This document shows positions 1-8,716 of a DNA stretch of 64,000 nt, piece by piece; position 1 is the first letter of the stretch, and each line of letters opens with the position of its first letter. This DNA is from Candidatus Planktophila sp. Lineage in GTDB: Bacteria; Actinomycetota; Actinomycetes; Nanopelagicales; Nanopelagicaceae. Location of the stretch: assembly GCA_003569185.1 (NCBI GenBank), contig BGOJ01000002.1:80631-144630 (forward strand). Direction: 5' to 3'. The translations under genes and the position numbers were made by a program. The notes below the pieces were generated by a model, which saw only the letters and a list, made by a program, of their open reading frames with translations, ran no database searches and was not told where the DNA came from.

Positions 1-1901
1 AGCGCCCGTTTTCTCACCTGCTCAGCTGTTGATGGCGTACTTCCTTTTTCGAGTAGAGCAAGTGCCGCCGGATTAACGGTGTTAACACCATTTGAATCCT
101 TTACATAAAATGTTTTTACCCCATCTTTTACAAACCGCTGCATAGTTGGTGAGATTTTGTAACGTGGGCCAAGGTTCTTATTTAAAGTTTCAGCCACATG
201 CAATGCAACTCCTGGGCCAACTAAGCCAAGTAATTCAAGGGATGACATTGGAAAACCAAGGGGAGCCATGGCAGCATCTGCTACCTCATAAGGTGTTCCT
301 TCATCGATTGCATCTGTTACCTCGCCCATAAAACGAGTTAATAGACGATTAACCACAAAAGCTGGCGCATCTTTAACAATCACCATTGTCTTCTTTAAAT
401 CTTTACCAATATTTATTGCAGTGGCGGTAGTGGCATCATCTGTCTTGGTAGTTCTTGCCACTTCAAGCAGCGGCATTACTGCAACTGGATTAAAGAAGTG
501 AAATCCAACAACCCGCTCTGGATTCTTCAAGCCCTCACTCATTGCCTCTACTGAAAGGGATGAGGTATTGGTAGCCAAGATGCACTCTGGTGTAACAATT
601 GCTTCTAGCTCTTTAAACAACTTTTGCTTTAATGACAACTCTTCAAAGATCGCCTCAATTACAAAGTCAGCATTTGCAAAGATCTTCTTATCTACTGAGC
701 CAGAGATATTTGTTAACAATCTAGCTGCTGATTCCGGGGATAATCGCTTCTTATCAACTAACTTTTGAATCTCATTTTTAATCCAGGCTAATCCTTTATC
801 AACTCGCTCTTGATCAAGATCGGTGATTACAACAGGAACCTTAAGATTTCGAAGCATTAGCAATGCCAACTGAGATGCCATAAGACCTGCACCAACGACG
901 CCGACTCGAGTTATCTTTCGAGCAAGTGCTGGTTTAGGAGCTCCTTCAACCTTCTTGCGTTTCTTTTGAATCAAATTAAATGAGTAAAGAGATGCGCGCA
1001 GTGAATCACTCATTACTAAATCAGCTAAAACCTTAGTTTCAGCAGCAAAGCCATCTCGAACTGAATTACTTTGCGCTGCTTTGATTAAATCAAGGGCTGC
1101 AAGTGGGGATGGGATCTGTGCGCCACTATATTTCTTGGCAATCGCTGCTTTACCGGTAGCAATTGCTTTTTCATAGCCAGCAGAATCCTTACTAAAATCT
1201 TTGCGTTCAATCTTATTTTTTCCACTTAATAGATCAGCAGCAAATTTAACTGACCTTTCAATAAAATCAGCTGGTTCATAAACCGCATCCACTACGCCTA
1301 GCGTGAGCGCGTCCTTTGCTTTCATCATGGTGTTGTTGTTTAGTGCATTTAAAATAATTACCTGAACTGCATTTTCTGGCCCAATTAGTTTTGGCAGAAG
1401 TGTTGCCCCACCCCAACCTGGCACTAAACCTAGGAAACACTCTGGTAAGCCGGTAAAGGCAGTTGTTGCCAAGGTTCGATAGTGACAGTTAAGTCCAACC
1501 TCTAAGCCACCACCTAGTGCTAACCCATTTATAAAGGCAAAGGTTGGCTTCTTACTCTCATGCAGTTTTAGAAATACCTCATGGCCTAAATCTCCAATTG
1601 CAACTGCTTGAGATTTATCTTTTAGAAAACTCATCGCTGAAAGATCAGCACCAGCAGCAAATATAAATGGCTTACCAGTTACAGCAATTGCTACTGCATC
1701 TGATTTTTGCGCCTCATCAATTGCATTAGAAAGAGCCGCTAAGGATGCAGGGCCAAAGGTATTTGGGCGATTATGGTCTGCGCCATTATCTAATGTGATT
1801 AAGGCAAGGTTACCGGTAGCGCCAAAGGCGGAGAGTGAAACCATCTGCACAATTGCATTGGTTACTACCTCATCAGGTGCGGCTGCTAATACATCAGACA
1901 T
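1..1901 (-). CDS. fadB: Multifunctional fatty-acid oxidation protein (enoyl-CoA hydratase / 3-hydroxyacyl-CoA dehydrogenase), 3' end cut by window edge
   Basis: Catalyses the hydration and NAD-dependent dehydrogenation steps of beta-oxidation. The N-terminal crotonase domain (residues about 30-200) keeps both catalytic glutamates, in GGGLE (Glu134) and GLPE (Glu154), followed by PGWGG. The dehydrogenase domain begins near residue 330 with the Rossmann motif GVVGAGLMA and contains GFHFFNP. About 633 codons are visible without a stop; the C-terminus lies outside the window. The ATG shares one base with the stop codon of the upstream thiolase gene (TAATG), so the two are translationally coupled as a fadA-fadB operon. 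FadB versus FadJ cannot be separated from sequence alone. Confidence 0.93.
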   Translation of the reverse strand, partial: MSDVLAAAPDEVVTNAIVQMVSLSAFGATGNLALITLDNGADHNRPNTFGPASLAALSNAIDEAQKSDAVAIAVTGKPFIFAAGADLSAMSFLKDKSQAVAIGDLGHEVFLKLHESKKPTFAFINGLALGGGLEVGLNCHYRTLATTAFTGLPECFLGLVPGWGGATLLPKLIGPENAVQVIILNALNNNTMMKAKDALTLGVVDAVYEPADFIERSVKFAADLLSGKNKIERKDFSKDSAGYEKAIATGKAAIAKKYSGAQIPSPLAALDLIKAAQSNSVRDGFAAETKVLADLVMSDSLRASLYSFNLIQKKRKKVEGAPKPALARKITRVGVVGAGLMASQLALLMLRNLKVPVVITDLDQERVDKGLAWIKNEIQKLVDKKRLSPESAARLLTNISGSVDKKIFANADFVIEAIFEELSLKQKLFKELEAIVTPECILATNTSSLSVEAMSEGLKNPERVVGFHFFNPVAVMPLLEVARTTKTDDATTATAINIGKDLKKTMVIVKDAPAFVVNRLLTRFMGEVTDAIDEGTPYEVADAAMAPLGFPMSSLELLGLVGPGVALHVAETLNKNLGPRYKISPTMQRFVKDGVKTFYVKDSNGVNTVNPAALALLEKGSTPSTAEQVRKRA

Positions 1902-3106
1902 TATTTATCACCTTTGTAATTAGGGTTTTCCCAAATAATTGTGCCACCCATACCTAAGCCGATACACATAGTGGTAATTCCATATCTAACCTCTGGGTGC
2001 TCTTTAAAGCCATTAGCTAGATTTAAAATTAAGCGCACCCCTGATGAGGCCAGGGGATGACCTACGGCAATCGCACCGCCATAGATATTTACTCGCTTAT
2101 CATCATCGGCAATGCCAAAGTGATCTAAAAATGAAAGTACTTGAATTGCAAATGCTTCATTAACCTCAAATAAACCAATATCGGTAATATCTAAGCCAGC
2201 TTTTTTCAAAGCTTTAATAGTGCTCGGCACTGGTCCATAGCCCATGATCTCTGGCTCAACACCGGCAAATGCAAAAGAAACTAACTTAGCTTTGATTGGC
2301 AGATTTAACTCTTTAGCTTTTGCCTCAGATGCCAAGATTGCAGCAGTTGCGCCATCATTTAAGCCAGCGGCATTTCCTGCAGTTACCCGTCCGGCTGCTC
2401 TAAATGGTGTTTTAAGTGCAGCTAATGCTTCAAGTGTGGTTTGTGGTCTTGGTGGCTCATCAACTGTTGCCACACCCCAACCCGCCTCAACATTTCTAGT
2501 TGCAACTGGAATTAGATCAGGTTGAATTTTATTTGCAGCATAAGCGGCAGCTGTTTTTTGTTGTGATGCTAATGCGTACTTATCTGCCCGCTCCTTTGTC
2601 AGGTGGGGAAATTTGTCATGTAATCGCTCAGCAGTTGCACCCATTTGCAGCGCATCTGTATCAACAATTTTTTCAGCTAGGTATCTTGGATTTGGATCCA
2701 TGCCATCACCCATTGGGTGATTTCCCATATGTTCTACGCCGCCTGCGATTGCTAAATCATAAGCACCCATATTTATGCCACCGGCAATGGTGGTCACCGC
2801 AGTTAGTGCACCAGCACACCAGCGATCAATTGAGTAACCTGGAACTGATTTTGGAATGCCAGCTAAAATTGAAACTGATCGACCAATATTCATACCTTGA
2901 TCACCAGTTTGAGTTGCAGCTGCAATTGCCACATCATCAATTTGATCTACTGGCAGATTTGGATTTCGCTCTAGTAATCCGCGAATGCAGCGAACCATAA
3001 TGTCATCAGCTCTGGTTTGGGCGTAGAGGGAGCCAGCTTTACCAAATGGGGTGCGAACTGCATCAACTAAGACCACATTGGTTTTTGCACTTGCAGTTTT
3101 GCTCAT
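1901..3106 (-). CDS. fadA: Acetyl-CoA C-acyltransferase (thiolase)
   Basis: Thiolytic cleavage of 3-ketoacyl-CoA, the last step of beta-oxidation. The 401 residues match the usual thiolase length. The nucleophile is Cys97 in DRWCAGAL, the active-site His lies in VGHPLASSG and the second catalytic Cys in CIGLGMGG near the C-terminus. It is the first gene of an operon with the multifunctional FadB-like gene, which overlaps its stop by one base. The 81 bases between it and the FTR1 gene hold no gene and no convincing terminator. Confidence 0.95.
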   Translation of the reverse strand: MSKTASAKTNVVLVDAVRTPFGKAGSLYAQTRADDIMVRCIRGLLERNPNLPVDQIDDVAIAAATQTGDQGMNIGRSVSILAGIPKSVPGYSIDRWCAGALTAVTTIAGGINMGAYDLAIAGGVEHMGNHPMGDGMDPNPRYLAEKIVDTDALQMGATAERLHDKFPHLTKERADKYALASQQKTAAAYAANKIQPDLIPVATRNVEAGWGVATVDEPPRPQTTLEALAALKTPFRAAGRVTAGNAAGLNDGATAAILASEAKAKELNLPIKAKLVSFAFAGVEPEIMGYGPVPSTIKALKKAGLDITDIGLFEVNEAFAIQVLSFLDHFGIADDDKRVNIYGGAIAVGHPLASSGVRLILNLANGFKEHPEVRYGITTMCIGLGMGGTIIWENPNYKGDK

Positions 3107-3187
3107 TTTTAGCCCCTAGCTATTTGGCTGCTTGGATATAAGGCTAGGTTACCCGCCAGTAGAGAAAATGGGTAGTGGGAGGAGTAC

Positions 3188-4003
3188 TTATTTAACTAGG
3201 GTTTTAGCCGGTGCTGATTTTGTATACAGGCGCAGCACGATTGCAAGGTAGCTGACATATAAGAAGAGTTGCACCCAAGAGGTGTTTACATCAAAGCCAA
3301 TTGTGCCGGCAAGAATTGTGCCCGCAATTGAATCCTTTGCCATCACAGATGAGATATCCCAAGCGTATGAACCATCTCCTGGAATCCAGCCCAGCTCTTG
3401 ATACTCATGCACGCCATAGGAGAGCACACCAGCTGCCACAATAATTAGGGCAATACCAGTGATAGTAAAAAACTTACTTAAATTTAATTTGATTGAGCGG
3501 TTATAAATCATATAACCCAAGATCACTGCAAGTGCTAACCCTGCAATTAAACCAATTGAGGCAGATGAGGTGGCAGCAACTGTTTTAAAATTAGTGTAAA
3601 CAAATAAAGCGGTCTCAAGTCCTTCACGAGCAACTGCAAAAAATGCAGCAGCGGCAAGTGCTAGCGGGCCAGCAGATAATGCGTTATCTACCTTGCCATG
3701 GAGCTCATCTCTTAAGGTTCTAGCCGCACGCTTCATCCAGAAAACCATCCAGGTAACTAGACCAACTGCTAGAAATGAGGTGGTGCCGGCAAAGAATTGT
3801 TCACCGCGCTCGCTTAACTCAGCTGAGGTAAATGATAAAAAGCCACCGAGTGCAAAACTTGCAGCAAGTGCAATACCCACGCCACTCCAAATTGGAACTA
3901 GGAGATTGCGTCGACCGGTCTTAACTACATATGCGACCAAGATTCCAACAATTAAGGCAGCCTCTAGCCCCTCACGAAGGGCGATTAAGAAGGTGCTCAG
4001 CAT
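3188..4003 (-). CDS. efeU: FTR1/EfeU-family iron permease
   Basis: A multi-pass inner-membrane permease of the high-affinity iron transporter family. The family REGLE motif occurs twice, at residues 10-14 and 126-130, in the expected internal-duplication arrangement, with about seven hydrophobic segments over 271 residues. No EfeO or EfeB partner is next to it, so it may work with partners encoded elsewhere. A TATGCT hexamer 6 nt before the ATG suggests a leaderless promoter, and a 28-bp perfect palindrome covers the -35 region, hinting at metal-responsive control (inference). Substrate iron is inferred from the family. Confidence 0.88.
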   Translation of the reverse strand: MLSTFLIALREGLEAALIVGILVAYVVKTGRRNLLVPIWSGVGIALAASFALGGFLSFTSAELSERGEQFFAGTTSFLAVGLVTWMVFWMKRAARTLRDELHGKVDNALSAGPLALAAAAFFAVAREGLETALFVYTNFKTVAATSSASIGLIAGLALAVILGYMIYNRSIKLNLSKFFTITGIALIIVAAGVLSYGVHEYQELGWIPGDGSYAWDISSVMAKDSIAGTILAGTIGFDVNTSWVQLFLYVSYLAIVLRLYTKSAPAKTLVK

Positions 4004-4009
4004 GGCTTG

Positions 4010-4015
4010 AGCATA
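4010..4015 (-). promoter_or_regulatory. -10 hexamer (TATGCT) of the FTR1 gene
   Basis: TATGCT read on the minus strand lies exactly 6 nt before the ATG, as in many other genes here. It predicts a leaderless transcript separate from the upstream ribonuclease D gene. Confidence 0.5.
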
Positions 4016-4029
4016 TTCCTAGGGGATTG

Positions 4030-4057
4030 AATTACGCAACTTAAGTGTTGCGTAATT
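4030..4057. promoter_or_regulatory. Perfect 11-bp inverted repeat upstream of the FTR1 gene (operator-like)
   Basis: Arms AATTACGCAAC and GTTGCGTAATT are separated by TTAAGT. The repeat can be extended by GATTG/CAATC with one bulged C. It lies 27-54 bp upstream of the FTR1 start, over the expected -35 region, and 13 bp after the ribonuclease D stop. No T-tract follows on the minus strand, so an operator is more likely than an intrinsic terminator, though a terminator role is not excluded. Confidence 0.5.
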
Positions 4058-4069
4058 CCAATCACATAC

Positions 4070-5353
4070 TTAAGGGGCTACGGAAGCCTCATTTTCCGCT
4101 TCCGCACTTTCTGGCACTACCAAGGCCTCGGTGGCAGAAAGGTGAGGTGCAATTACGCTAACCACCTGCTCCACCTGCCAACTTCTAGCACCCAATCTTG
4201 TTAACTCACCCTCCACGAAACTTTCATATTCACTCACATAGGTTGGTGGCTCCTGCCAACAAATACGTTTTACATAATCTGGCGTTATCAAATTCTCAGT
4301 TGGAATTTGTAATTGCTGGGATAATTCAATTAAGGCAGCTCGCGCATGGGTTAAGCGGGCATAGCCAAGAGGATTTTTCTCTTTCCAAATCTTAATTGGT
4401 GGCATGGATTGGGATGCAACTCGAAGCTCTACCTGTTCCTCAATCGGAGTTTTTAATGATGCTGTTAAAACCTTTAACCAGCGACTAAATGGTGGTACCT
4501 CTAATCTTGTGCGCCAACCAATTACCTTGGCAACCTCCTCTAGATTATCGGGTCGCTTAATTGCTAACTCCACAATCGCTTCATCACCTAAAACCCGGCC
4601 GGGGGCAAGATCTAACTCCCGCGCCAACTCATCTCGAGAGAGCCAAAGATCTCGAATTATCGTCATGCTCAATCGATCGCGCACCTTATGCATGCCAGAG
4701 GTTCGTCGCCATCGGTCAGATTTTGGCGAATCGCTGAATTGATAATCCTGATAATTTTTTATAATCGAAGCAAAATCCTGCTCTGCCCACTTGAGCTTTT
4801 TTTGCTCAATTAAAAGCTGCTCAACTTTGTCTCTGATATCTAACAAGATATCAACATCTAATGCAGCATATGTAATCCACTCTGGTCTTAAGGGTCTGAT
4901 CGACCAATCAACTGCAGAGTGTTCTTTTGCAAGTTGTAGCTCTAACAAACTTTCAGCTAAAGCACCTAAGCCAACCCTTGGACAACCTGCAATTCTCGCC
5001 CCTAATTCAGTATCAAATAATTGTTTTGGCTTTAATCCAATCTCAATCAAACAGGGAAGATCTTGGGTACTGGCATGAATTACCCATTCGATATCAGAAA
5101 ATTCAGAATTAAACCGCTGCCAAAGTTTTGAATCCTTTAATGGAATGGGATCGATTAAATGCAGCCCGCCACCTTTGCGATAGATCTGAATTAAATAAGC
5201 CCGCTGGCTATATCGGTAACCAGATGCACGTTCGGCATCAATTGCAATTGGTCCCTCACCCTTTAACAGGGCGGAGATTACTTTCTCATACTCACTTTCA
5301 GTGGCAACAATTTCTGGTGTGCCATGGCGAGGTGAGAGCAAAGGGGTAAGCAT
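4070..5353 (-). CDS. Ribonuclease D-like 3'-5' exonuclease with HRDC domain
   Basis: A DEDD-family 3'-5' exoribonuclease for RNA maturation. The exonuclease domain (about residues 15-200) shows the first acidic motif in IAIDAE, a second around FDTELGARI, and the last around YAALDVDILLDI. An HRDC domain follows (about 215-290), then a C-terminal region to 427 residues. The gene follows DUF3000 by 13 bp in one transcription unit, an order common in actinobacteria. The ATG at 5353 is the only reasonable start. Confidence 0.88.
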   Translation of the reverse strand: MLTPLLSPRHGTPEIVATESEYEKVISALLKGEGPIAIDAERASGYRYSQRAYLIQIYRKGGGLHLIDPIPLKDSKLWQRFNSEFSDIEWVIHASTQDLPCLIEIGLKPKQLFDTELGARIAGCPRVGLGALAESLLELQLAKEHSAVDWSIRPLRPEWITYAALDVDILLDIRDKVEQLLIEQKKLKWAEQDFASIIKNYQDYQFSDSPKSDRWRRTSGMHKVRDRLSMTIIRDLWLSRDELARELDLAPGRVLGDEAIVELAIKRPDNLEEVAKVIGWRTRLEVPPFSRWLKVLTASLKTPIEEQVELRVASQSMPPIKIWKEKNPLGYARLTHARAALIELSQQLQIPTENLITPDYVKRICWQEPPTYVSEYESFVEGELTRLGARSWQVEQVVSVIAPHLSATEALVVPESAEAENEASVAP

Positions 5354-5366
5354 TAATTACTTTATT

Positions 5367-5906
5367 CTAGTTGCTACGAGAGATTGAACTAACGCCATGC
5401 GGAATTGGCTCAAGACCTGCGGTAATTGCCAAGAGCTCAAGCCAGGCATTTACATGTTCGGCTAAGTTTTCTTCATTGGTAGGTGTCCAAGAGGCACGAA
5501 TTTCAATTTCAGAATCTTCATCTCGATCAACTAATTCACCAAAGGATGCACTAGCAACTCTAGTTACTGTGCCGCTTGGATTTATAAACTCGCAATTATT
5601 CTTCTTGAGTGATTCAAGTAGCCAAGCCCAACCAATTTCTGGCAGTAATGGATCTGATGCCATCTCTAAATCAATTGCAGCCCGAGCAAAAGTTACGCAG
5701 CGCCATTGACCACCCCAACCTTCTTGGCCGGCTGGATCATGAAGTAATACAAATCTGCCAGTTGCAGCATCCTCTAAAACATCAGCGGTCATAGCTAATG
5801 CATGGGGTGCAAGTTTTTGGGGGGCAGGAACTGATTCAAGCAAAATTTCACCTCTTGGCTTTAACGCCAAAATTGGTGCAATTACTTGATCAAAAGTTTT
5901 TTTCAC
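5367..5906 (-). CDS. DUF3000 domain-containing protein
   Basis: A 179-residue soluble protein matching the actinobacterial DUF3000 family, recognised by its conserved central part (GQWRCVTFARAAIDLEMASD and IGWAWLLESL) and its position immediately upstream of the HRDC ribonuclease. Function is unknown. The start is a GTG at 5906: a TATCCT hexamer sits 6 nt before it, indicating a leaderless mRNA. It probably leads a two-gene unit with the ribonuclease and is divergent from the DMT permease. Confidence 0.8.
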   Translation of the reverse strand: MKKTFDQVIAPILALKPRGEILLESVPAPQKLAPHALAMTADVLEDAATGRFVLLHDPAGQEGWGGQWRCVTFARAAIDLEMASDPLLPEIGWAWLLESLKKNNCEFINPSGTVTRVASASFGELVDRDEDSEIEIRASWTPTNEENLAEHVNAWLELLAITAGLEPIPHGVSSISRSN

Positions 5907-5912
5907 TATCTA

Positions 5913-5918
5913 AGGATA
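5913..5918 (-). promoter_or_regulatory. -10 hexamer (TATCCT) of the DUF3000 gene
   Basis: TATCCT on the minus strand, 6 nt before the GTG start; predicted leaderless promoter. Confidence 0.55.
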
Positions 5919-5988
5919 AATTGCCGTTGGCAAAAGCAGGTGAAGCCACGAGCGAAGTGGAAAATAAATAAGTTCAAATGCAACCTAG

Positions 5989-5994
5989 TAGGCT
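5989..5994 (+). promoter_or_regulatory. -10 hexamer (TAGGCT) of the DMT permease gene
   Basis: TAGGCT lies 6 nt before the ATG at 6001; predicted leaderless promoter. Confidence 0.55.
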
Positions 5995-6000
5995 TGGCTA

Positions 6001-6840
6001 ATGGCATCACTTTTAGCAATTTTCTCCTCAATACTTTGGGGTAGTGCCGATTTCTTTGGTGGCAAATTATCCAAGCGATATCAAGCACTTGCAGTAACTG
6101 CCGTTTCACAAGCATTTGGATTACTAATTGGAATAACAATTATTCTGATCAGCTCATCTTGGCTAAGACCAAATCTTTCTTGGGATGGATATTTCTTATC
6201 TGGTGTTTGCGCAGGCTTACTTGGCTTTATCGGTTTGGTTGCCTTTTACTCCGGCCTTGCAACCGGCCGTATGGGTGTAGTTGCACCTATAAGTGCCCTA
6301 AGTGTTTTGATTCCACTAACAATTGCTTTTATTAATGGCGAAAAACCAAGTTCTACTCAATTACTTGGCATGGGTATTGCGTTAACTGGCGCAGTATTTG
6401 CAAGTGGTCCTGAAGTAAAGGGCGGATTAGCGGTTAAACCAATAGTTTTTGCAGTGATTGCTGCCTTTGGATTTGGCGCAGCAGTTGCATTTATTGCAAA
6501 GGGCTCGGTGAGTAGTGCAATTATGACCATGACAACCATGCGCTTTTCAACCTTCGTCGTTGCCTTATTTTTATTTGCTCGCTTTCGTACACTTGGAGGT
6601 TTTAAAAAGAAAGACATTCCAGTATTAGTTGGAATTGGTGGCGCAGATTTTATTGCTAATTTGTTGTTAGGAGTTGCAACCACTAAGGGATTAGTTTCTT
6701 TGGCAGTAGTCCTTGGCTCACTTTATCCAATTGTCACCGCATTGCTGGCTTTTAAAATTTTGCATGAGAGATTACATAAAATCCAGTATGTTGGAATTGG
6801 ATTTGCAATCGCAGGAGTTGTGGTTATCTCACTTAGTTAG
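6001..6840 (+). CDS. DMT-superfamily (EamA) permease
   Basis: A 279-residue integral membrane protein with about ten hydrophobic helices in two EamA repeats (residues about 5-135 and 145-278). The N-terminus (ILWGSADFFGGKLSK) and the PISALSVLIPL stretch are typical of drug/metabolite transporter permeases. Substrate cannot be read from sequence. It has its own leaderless-type promoter and its last 12 bases overlap the 3' end of the convergent RibD-like gene. Confidence 0.85.
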   Translation: MASLLAIFSSILWGSADFFGGKLSKRYQALAVTAVSQAFGLLIGITIILISSSWLRPNLSWDGYFLSGVCAGLLGFIGLVAFYSGLATGRMGVVAPISALSVLIPLTIAFINGEKPSSTQLLGMGIALTGAVFASGPEVKGGLAVKPIVFAVIAAFGFGAAVAFIAKGSVSSAIMTMTTMRFSTFVVALFLFARFRTLGGFKKKDIPVLVGIGGADFIANLLLGVATTKGLVSLAVVLGSLYPIVTALLAFKILHERLHKIQYVGIGFAIAGVVVISLS

Positions 6841-7356
6841 TTTTTTATAATAAAGAAACTCACAAGGGGCGATATTTTCACGGCTGATTAATTCAAAGCT
6901 GTTTGTTAGATCGCTGATAGAGATTGAGTTATCACCTGTTTTTTCTAAATTCACCGTCAGATAAAGGTGATCTATTAATCCGGCTTCAATCATCTGTTTT
7001 AATAATGCAGCTCCGGCCTCTACCAATAAATTAATTGGTCCACTTTGATCTGGGTTAAAACTACTTTTAAGTTCATTGATCATCTCAGCAGGAGAGAGTG
7101 CAAATTGTTTTACCAACTGATTTTTTGGTTGCAACCTAACCTTTGTGTGAGTGAGGATATAAAGGGGAATGGGAGTTCGCTTATATGGCTCCCGCCTTGC
7201 TGTGTTGCCCCCGATCAGGATTAAGTCATTTTTTGATCGAAGCTCATGAAATCTTCTGCGATCTTCATCAGTTGAAAGGCCGATGGAGGAGCCAGCTAGG
7301 GTGGTTGAGCCATCTGCTCCAACAATCAAATTGGCGGTGGTGATTACAGAGCGCAT
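6829..7356 (-). CDS. RibD C-terminal-like reductase (dihydrofolate-reductase fold)
   Basis: A small NADPH-dependent reductase-like protein of the RibD C-terminal family, which includes 5-amino-6-ribosylamino-uracil phosphate reductases. The N-terminus (SVITTANLIVGADGSTTLAGSS), the region RRFHELRSKNDLILIGGNTARRE and the late LLVEAGAALLKQMIEAGL stretch follow the family pattern. The start is placed at the ATG at 7356, not the TTG 18 bp upstream, because TAACCT stands 7 nt before this ATG. The deaminase half of RibD is absent, so a role in riboflavin synthesis is not established. Confidence 0.75.
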   Translation of the reverse strand: MRSVITTANLIVGADGSTTLAGSSIGLSTDEDRRRFHELRSKNDLILIGGNTARREPYKRTPIPLYILTHTKVRLQPKNQLVKQFALSPAEMINELKSSFNPDQSGPINLLVEAGAALLKQMIEAGLIDHLYLTVNLEKTGDNSISISDLTNSFELISRENIAPCEFLYYKKLTK

Positions 7357-7363
7357 ACCCCAC

Positions 7364-7369
7364 AGGTTA
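7364..7369 (-). promoter_or_regulatory. -10 hexamer (TAACCT) of the RibD-like gene
   Basis: TAACCT on the minus strand, 7 nt before the ATG at 7356; it decides the start of this gene. Confidence 0.5.
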
Positions 7370-7391
7370 CCCAAGTGTCAGTGCTGCCACC

Positions 7392-7397
7392 TAACCT
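7392..7397 (+). promoter_or_regulatory. -10 hexamer (TAACCT) of the small CxxC protein gene
   Basis: TAACCT, 6 nt before the ATG at 7404; predicted leaderless promoter. Confidence 0.55.
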
Positions 7398-7403
7398 TTT
7401 GCC

Positions 7404-7622
7404 ATGATCATCGATTGCGATAGTTGTGTAATGCGCCAGATCGCCTGTGGCGATTGTGTTGTATCAGTGCTGCTTGATATTAAGCCAGCTGCTGGTAAAA
7501 AAGCTGAGTTAAGTAATGCTGACAAAGCTGCAATTAATAATCTCTCCTCCGTTGGATTGGTGCCGCCCTTGCGATTTGTGCCAAATTCTCCAAATCAAAA
7601 ACGGGTGAAGAAAATTGGCTAA
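7404..7622 (+). CDS. Small conserved actinobacterial protein with two CxxC motifs
   Basis: A 72-residue protein with a Cys5-x2-Cys8 and Cys15-x2-Cys18 pair (CDSC, CGDC) in its first 20 residues, suggesting a small metal-binding knuckle. The conserved GLVPPLRFV segment near residue 50 matches a family of short actinobacterial hypothetical proteins usually encoded before NlpC/P60 genes. Function is unknown. A leaderless-type promoter supports the ATG at 7404. Confidence 0.75.
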   Translation: MIIDCDSCVMRQIACGDCVVSVLLDIKPAAGKKAELSNADKAAINNLSSVGLVPPLRFVPNSPNQKRVKKIG

Positions 7623-7703
7623 ATCATGAAAAAAGGATGGAAATCTAGATAATTCTCAGCACACTACGCCTAAGTTGGGTTGAGTTGGCAGCGTGGTGGC
7701 GGT

Positions 7704-7709
7704 TAGCCT
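7704..7709 (+). promoter_or_regulatory. -10 hexamer (TAGCCT) of the NlpC/P60 gene
   Basis: TAGCCT, 6 nt before the ATG at 7716. It favours this ATG over the in-frame TTG at 7710. Confidence 0.5.
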
Positions 7710-7715
7710 TTGAAA

Positions 7716-8716
7716 ATGAGAAGTATGCCTCGGGCGATATTTGCCCTAGTAATTGGTGCTGGAATTCTTTTTCCAATTCCCGCCAATGCTGCGCCTAATT
7801 TAATTGAGGTGCAGGGCAGAATAAGAGATTTACAAGAGCAGGCAACTGAGGCAGCCGAAGGTGCACAAGAGGCCAAGGTGCAATTAGCAAAGTTAAAGAA
7901 AACTTTAGATACCGTCCAACAACAAGCCAGCCAACAAGGTGCATCAGTTACCGCTTTAATAAAACAATTGGCGCGATAGCAAATGAACGTTATAAATCAG
8001 GCCCACTCAGCCAATCCTTAGAGTTACTTTTCTCAACCGATCCAGGGTTATATCTATCTGCTGCGGGATCATTAGAGGCTGTTACTAGACAAAAAACAGC
8101 TGATCTTAAAAAGTTTTCAGTTGCAACCCAGCGATTAACTGCCACCTCATTAACTGTGTCAGACAAGTTAGCGATGGTTAAGGCGGCAGAGGCCAAGTTC
8201 ACTAGACAATTAGCCTTGGCAAACTCAAAACTAAAAGAGGCAGAGGAGTTATTAGCTAAGTTAACCGCTGCCGAGCGTGAGCGGTTGGCCAAGCTTAATA
8301 ATGATGAAGAGGATGCCGATCAGCAAAAATCTTTAAGTGATGCCGCCAAGTACTCAGGTGTTTCTGGCCGAGGTGGAATTGCAATTAAATACGCCCTTGC
8401 CCAAATTGGCGATAAGTATGTCTTTGGCGCAGATGGCCTTACCTACTGGGATTGCTCTGGCTTAACGATGCGCGCCTTTGGCGCAGCAGGTGTTTCACTG
8501 CCGCACTCATCTAGAGCTCAATATAGATATGGCAAAGCAATCGCTCGGAAAGATTTACAACCGGGAGATTTAGTATTTTTTGGAAAACCAATTTCACATG
8601 TGGCAATCTATTTAGGACCAGACCGCATGTTGCATGCCCCAAGATCAGGAAGTCGCGTAAAGATTGCCAATATGGATATGGGAAGAAAACCTTATATTGG
8701 AGCACGCCGTTTATAG
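7716..8716 (+). CDS. Secreted NlpC/P60 peptidoglycan endopeptidase (one frameshift)
   Basis: A cell-wall hydrolase of the RipA type. Residues 1-25 form a signal peptide ending PANAA, followed by a coiled-coil region and a C-terminal NlpC/P60 domain with the catalytic Cys in WDCSGL and the His in SHVAIYLG. The N-terminal part stops at 7979, but the next frame continues without interruption (GAIANERYKSGPLSQSLELL) to the coiled coil and catalytic domain. One missing base, probably G near 7972, restores about 333 residues. An indel in the sequence is more likely than a real break, because both halves are well conserved. Confidence 0.85.

Noticed and set aside
2500..3000. Open frame of 166 codons on the plus strand opposite fadA
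   Set aside because: It is antisense to a well-supported thiolase, is rich in Leu/His/Gln as typical of reverse-frame translations, and lacks any motif.
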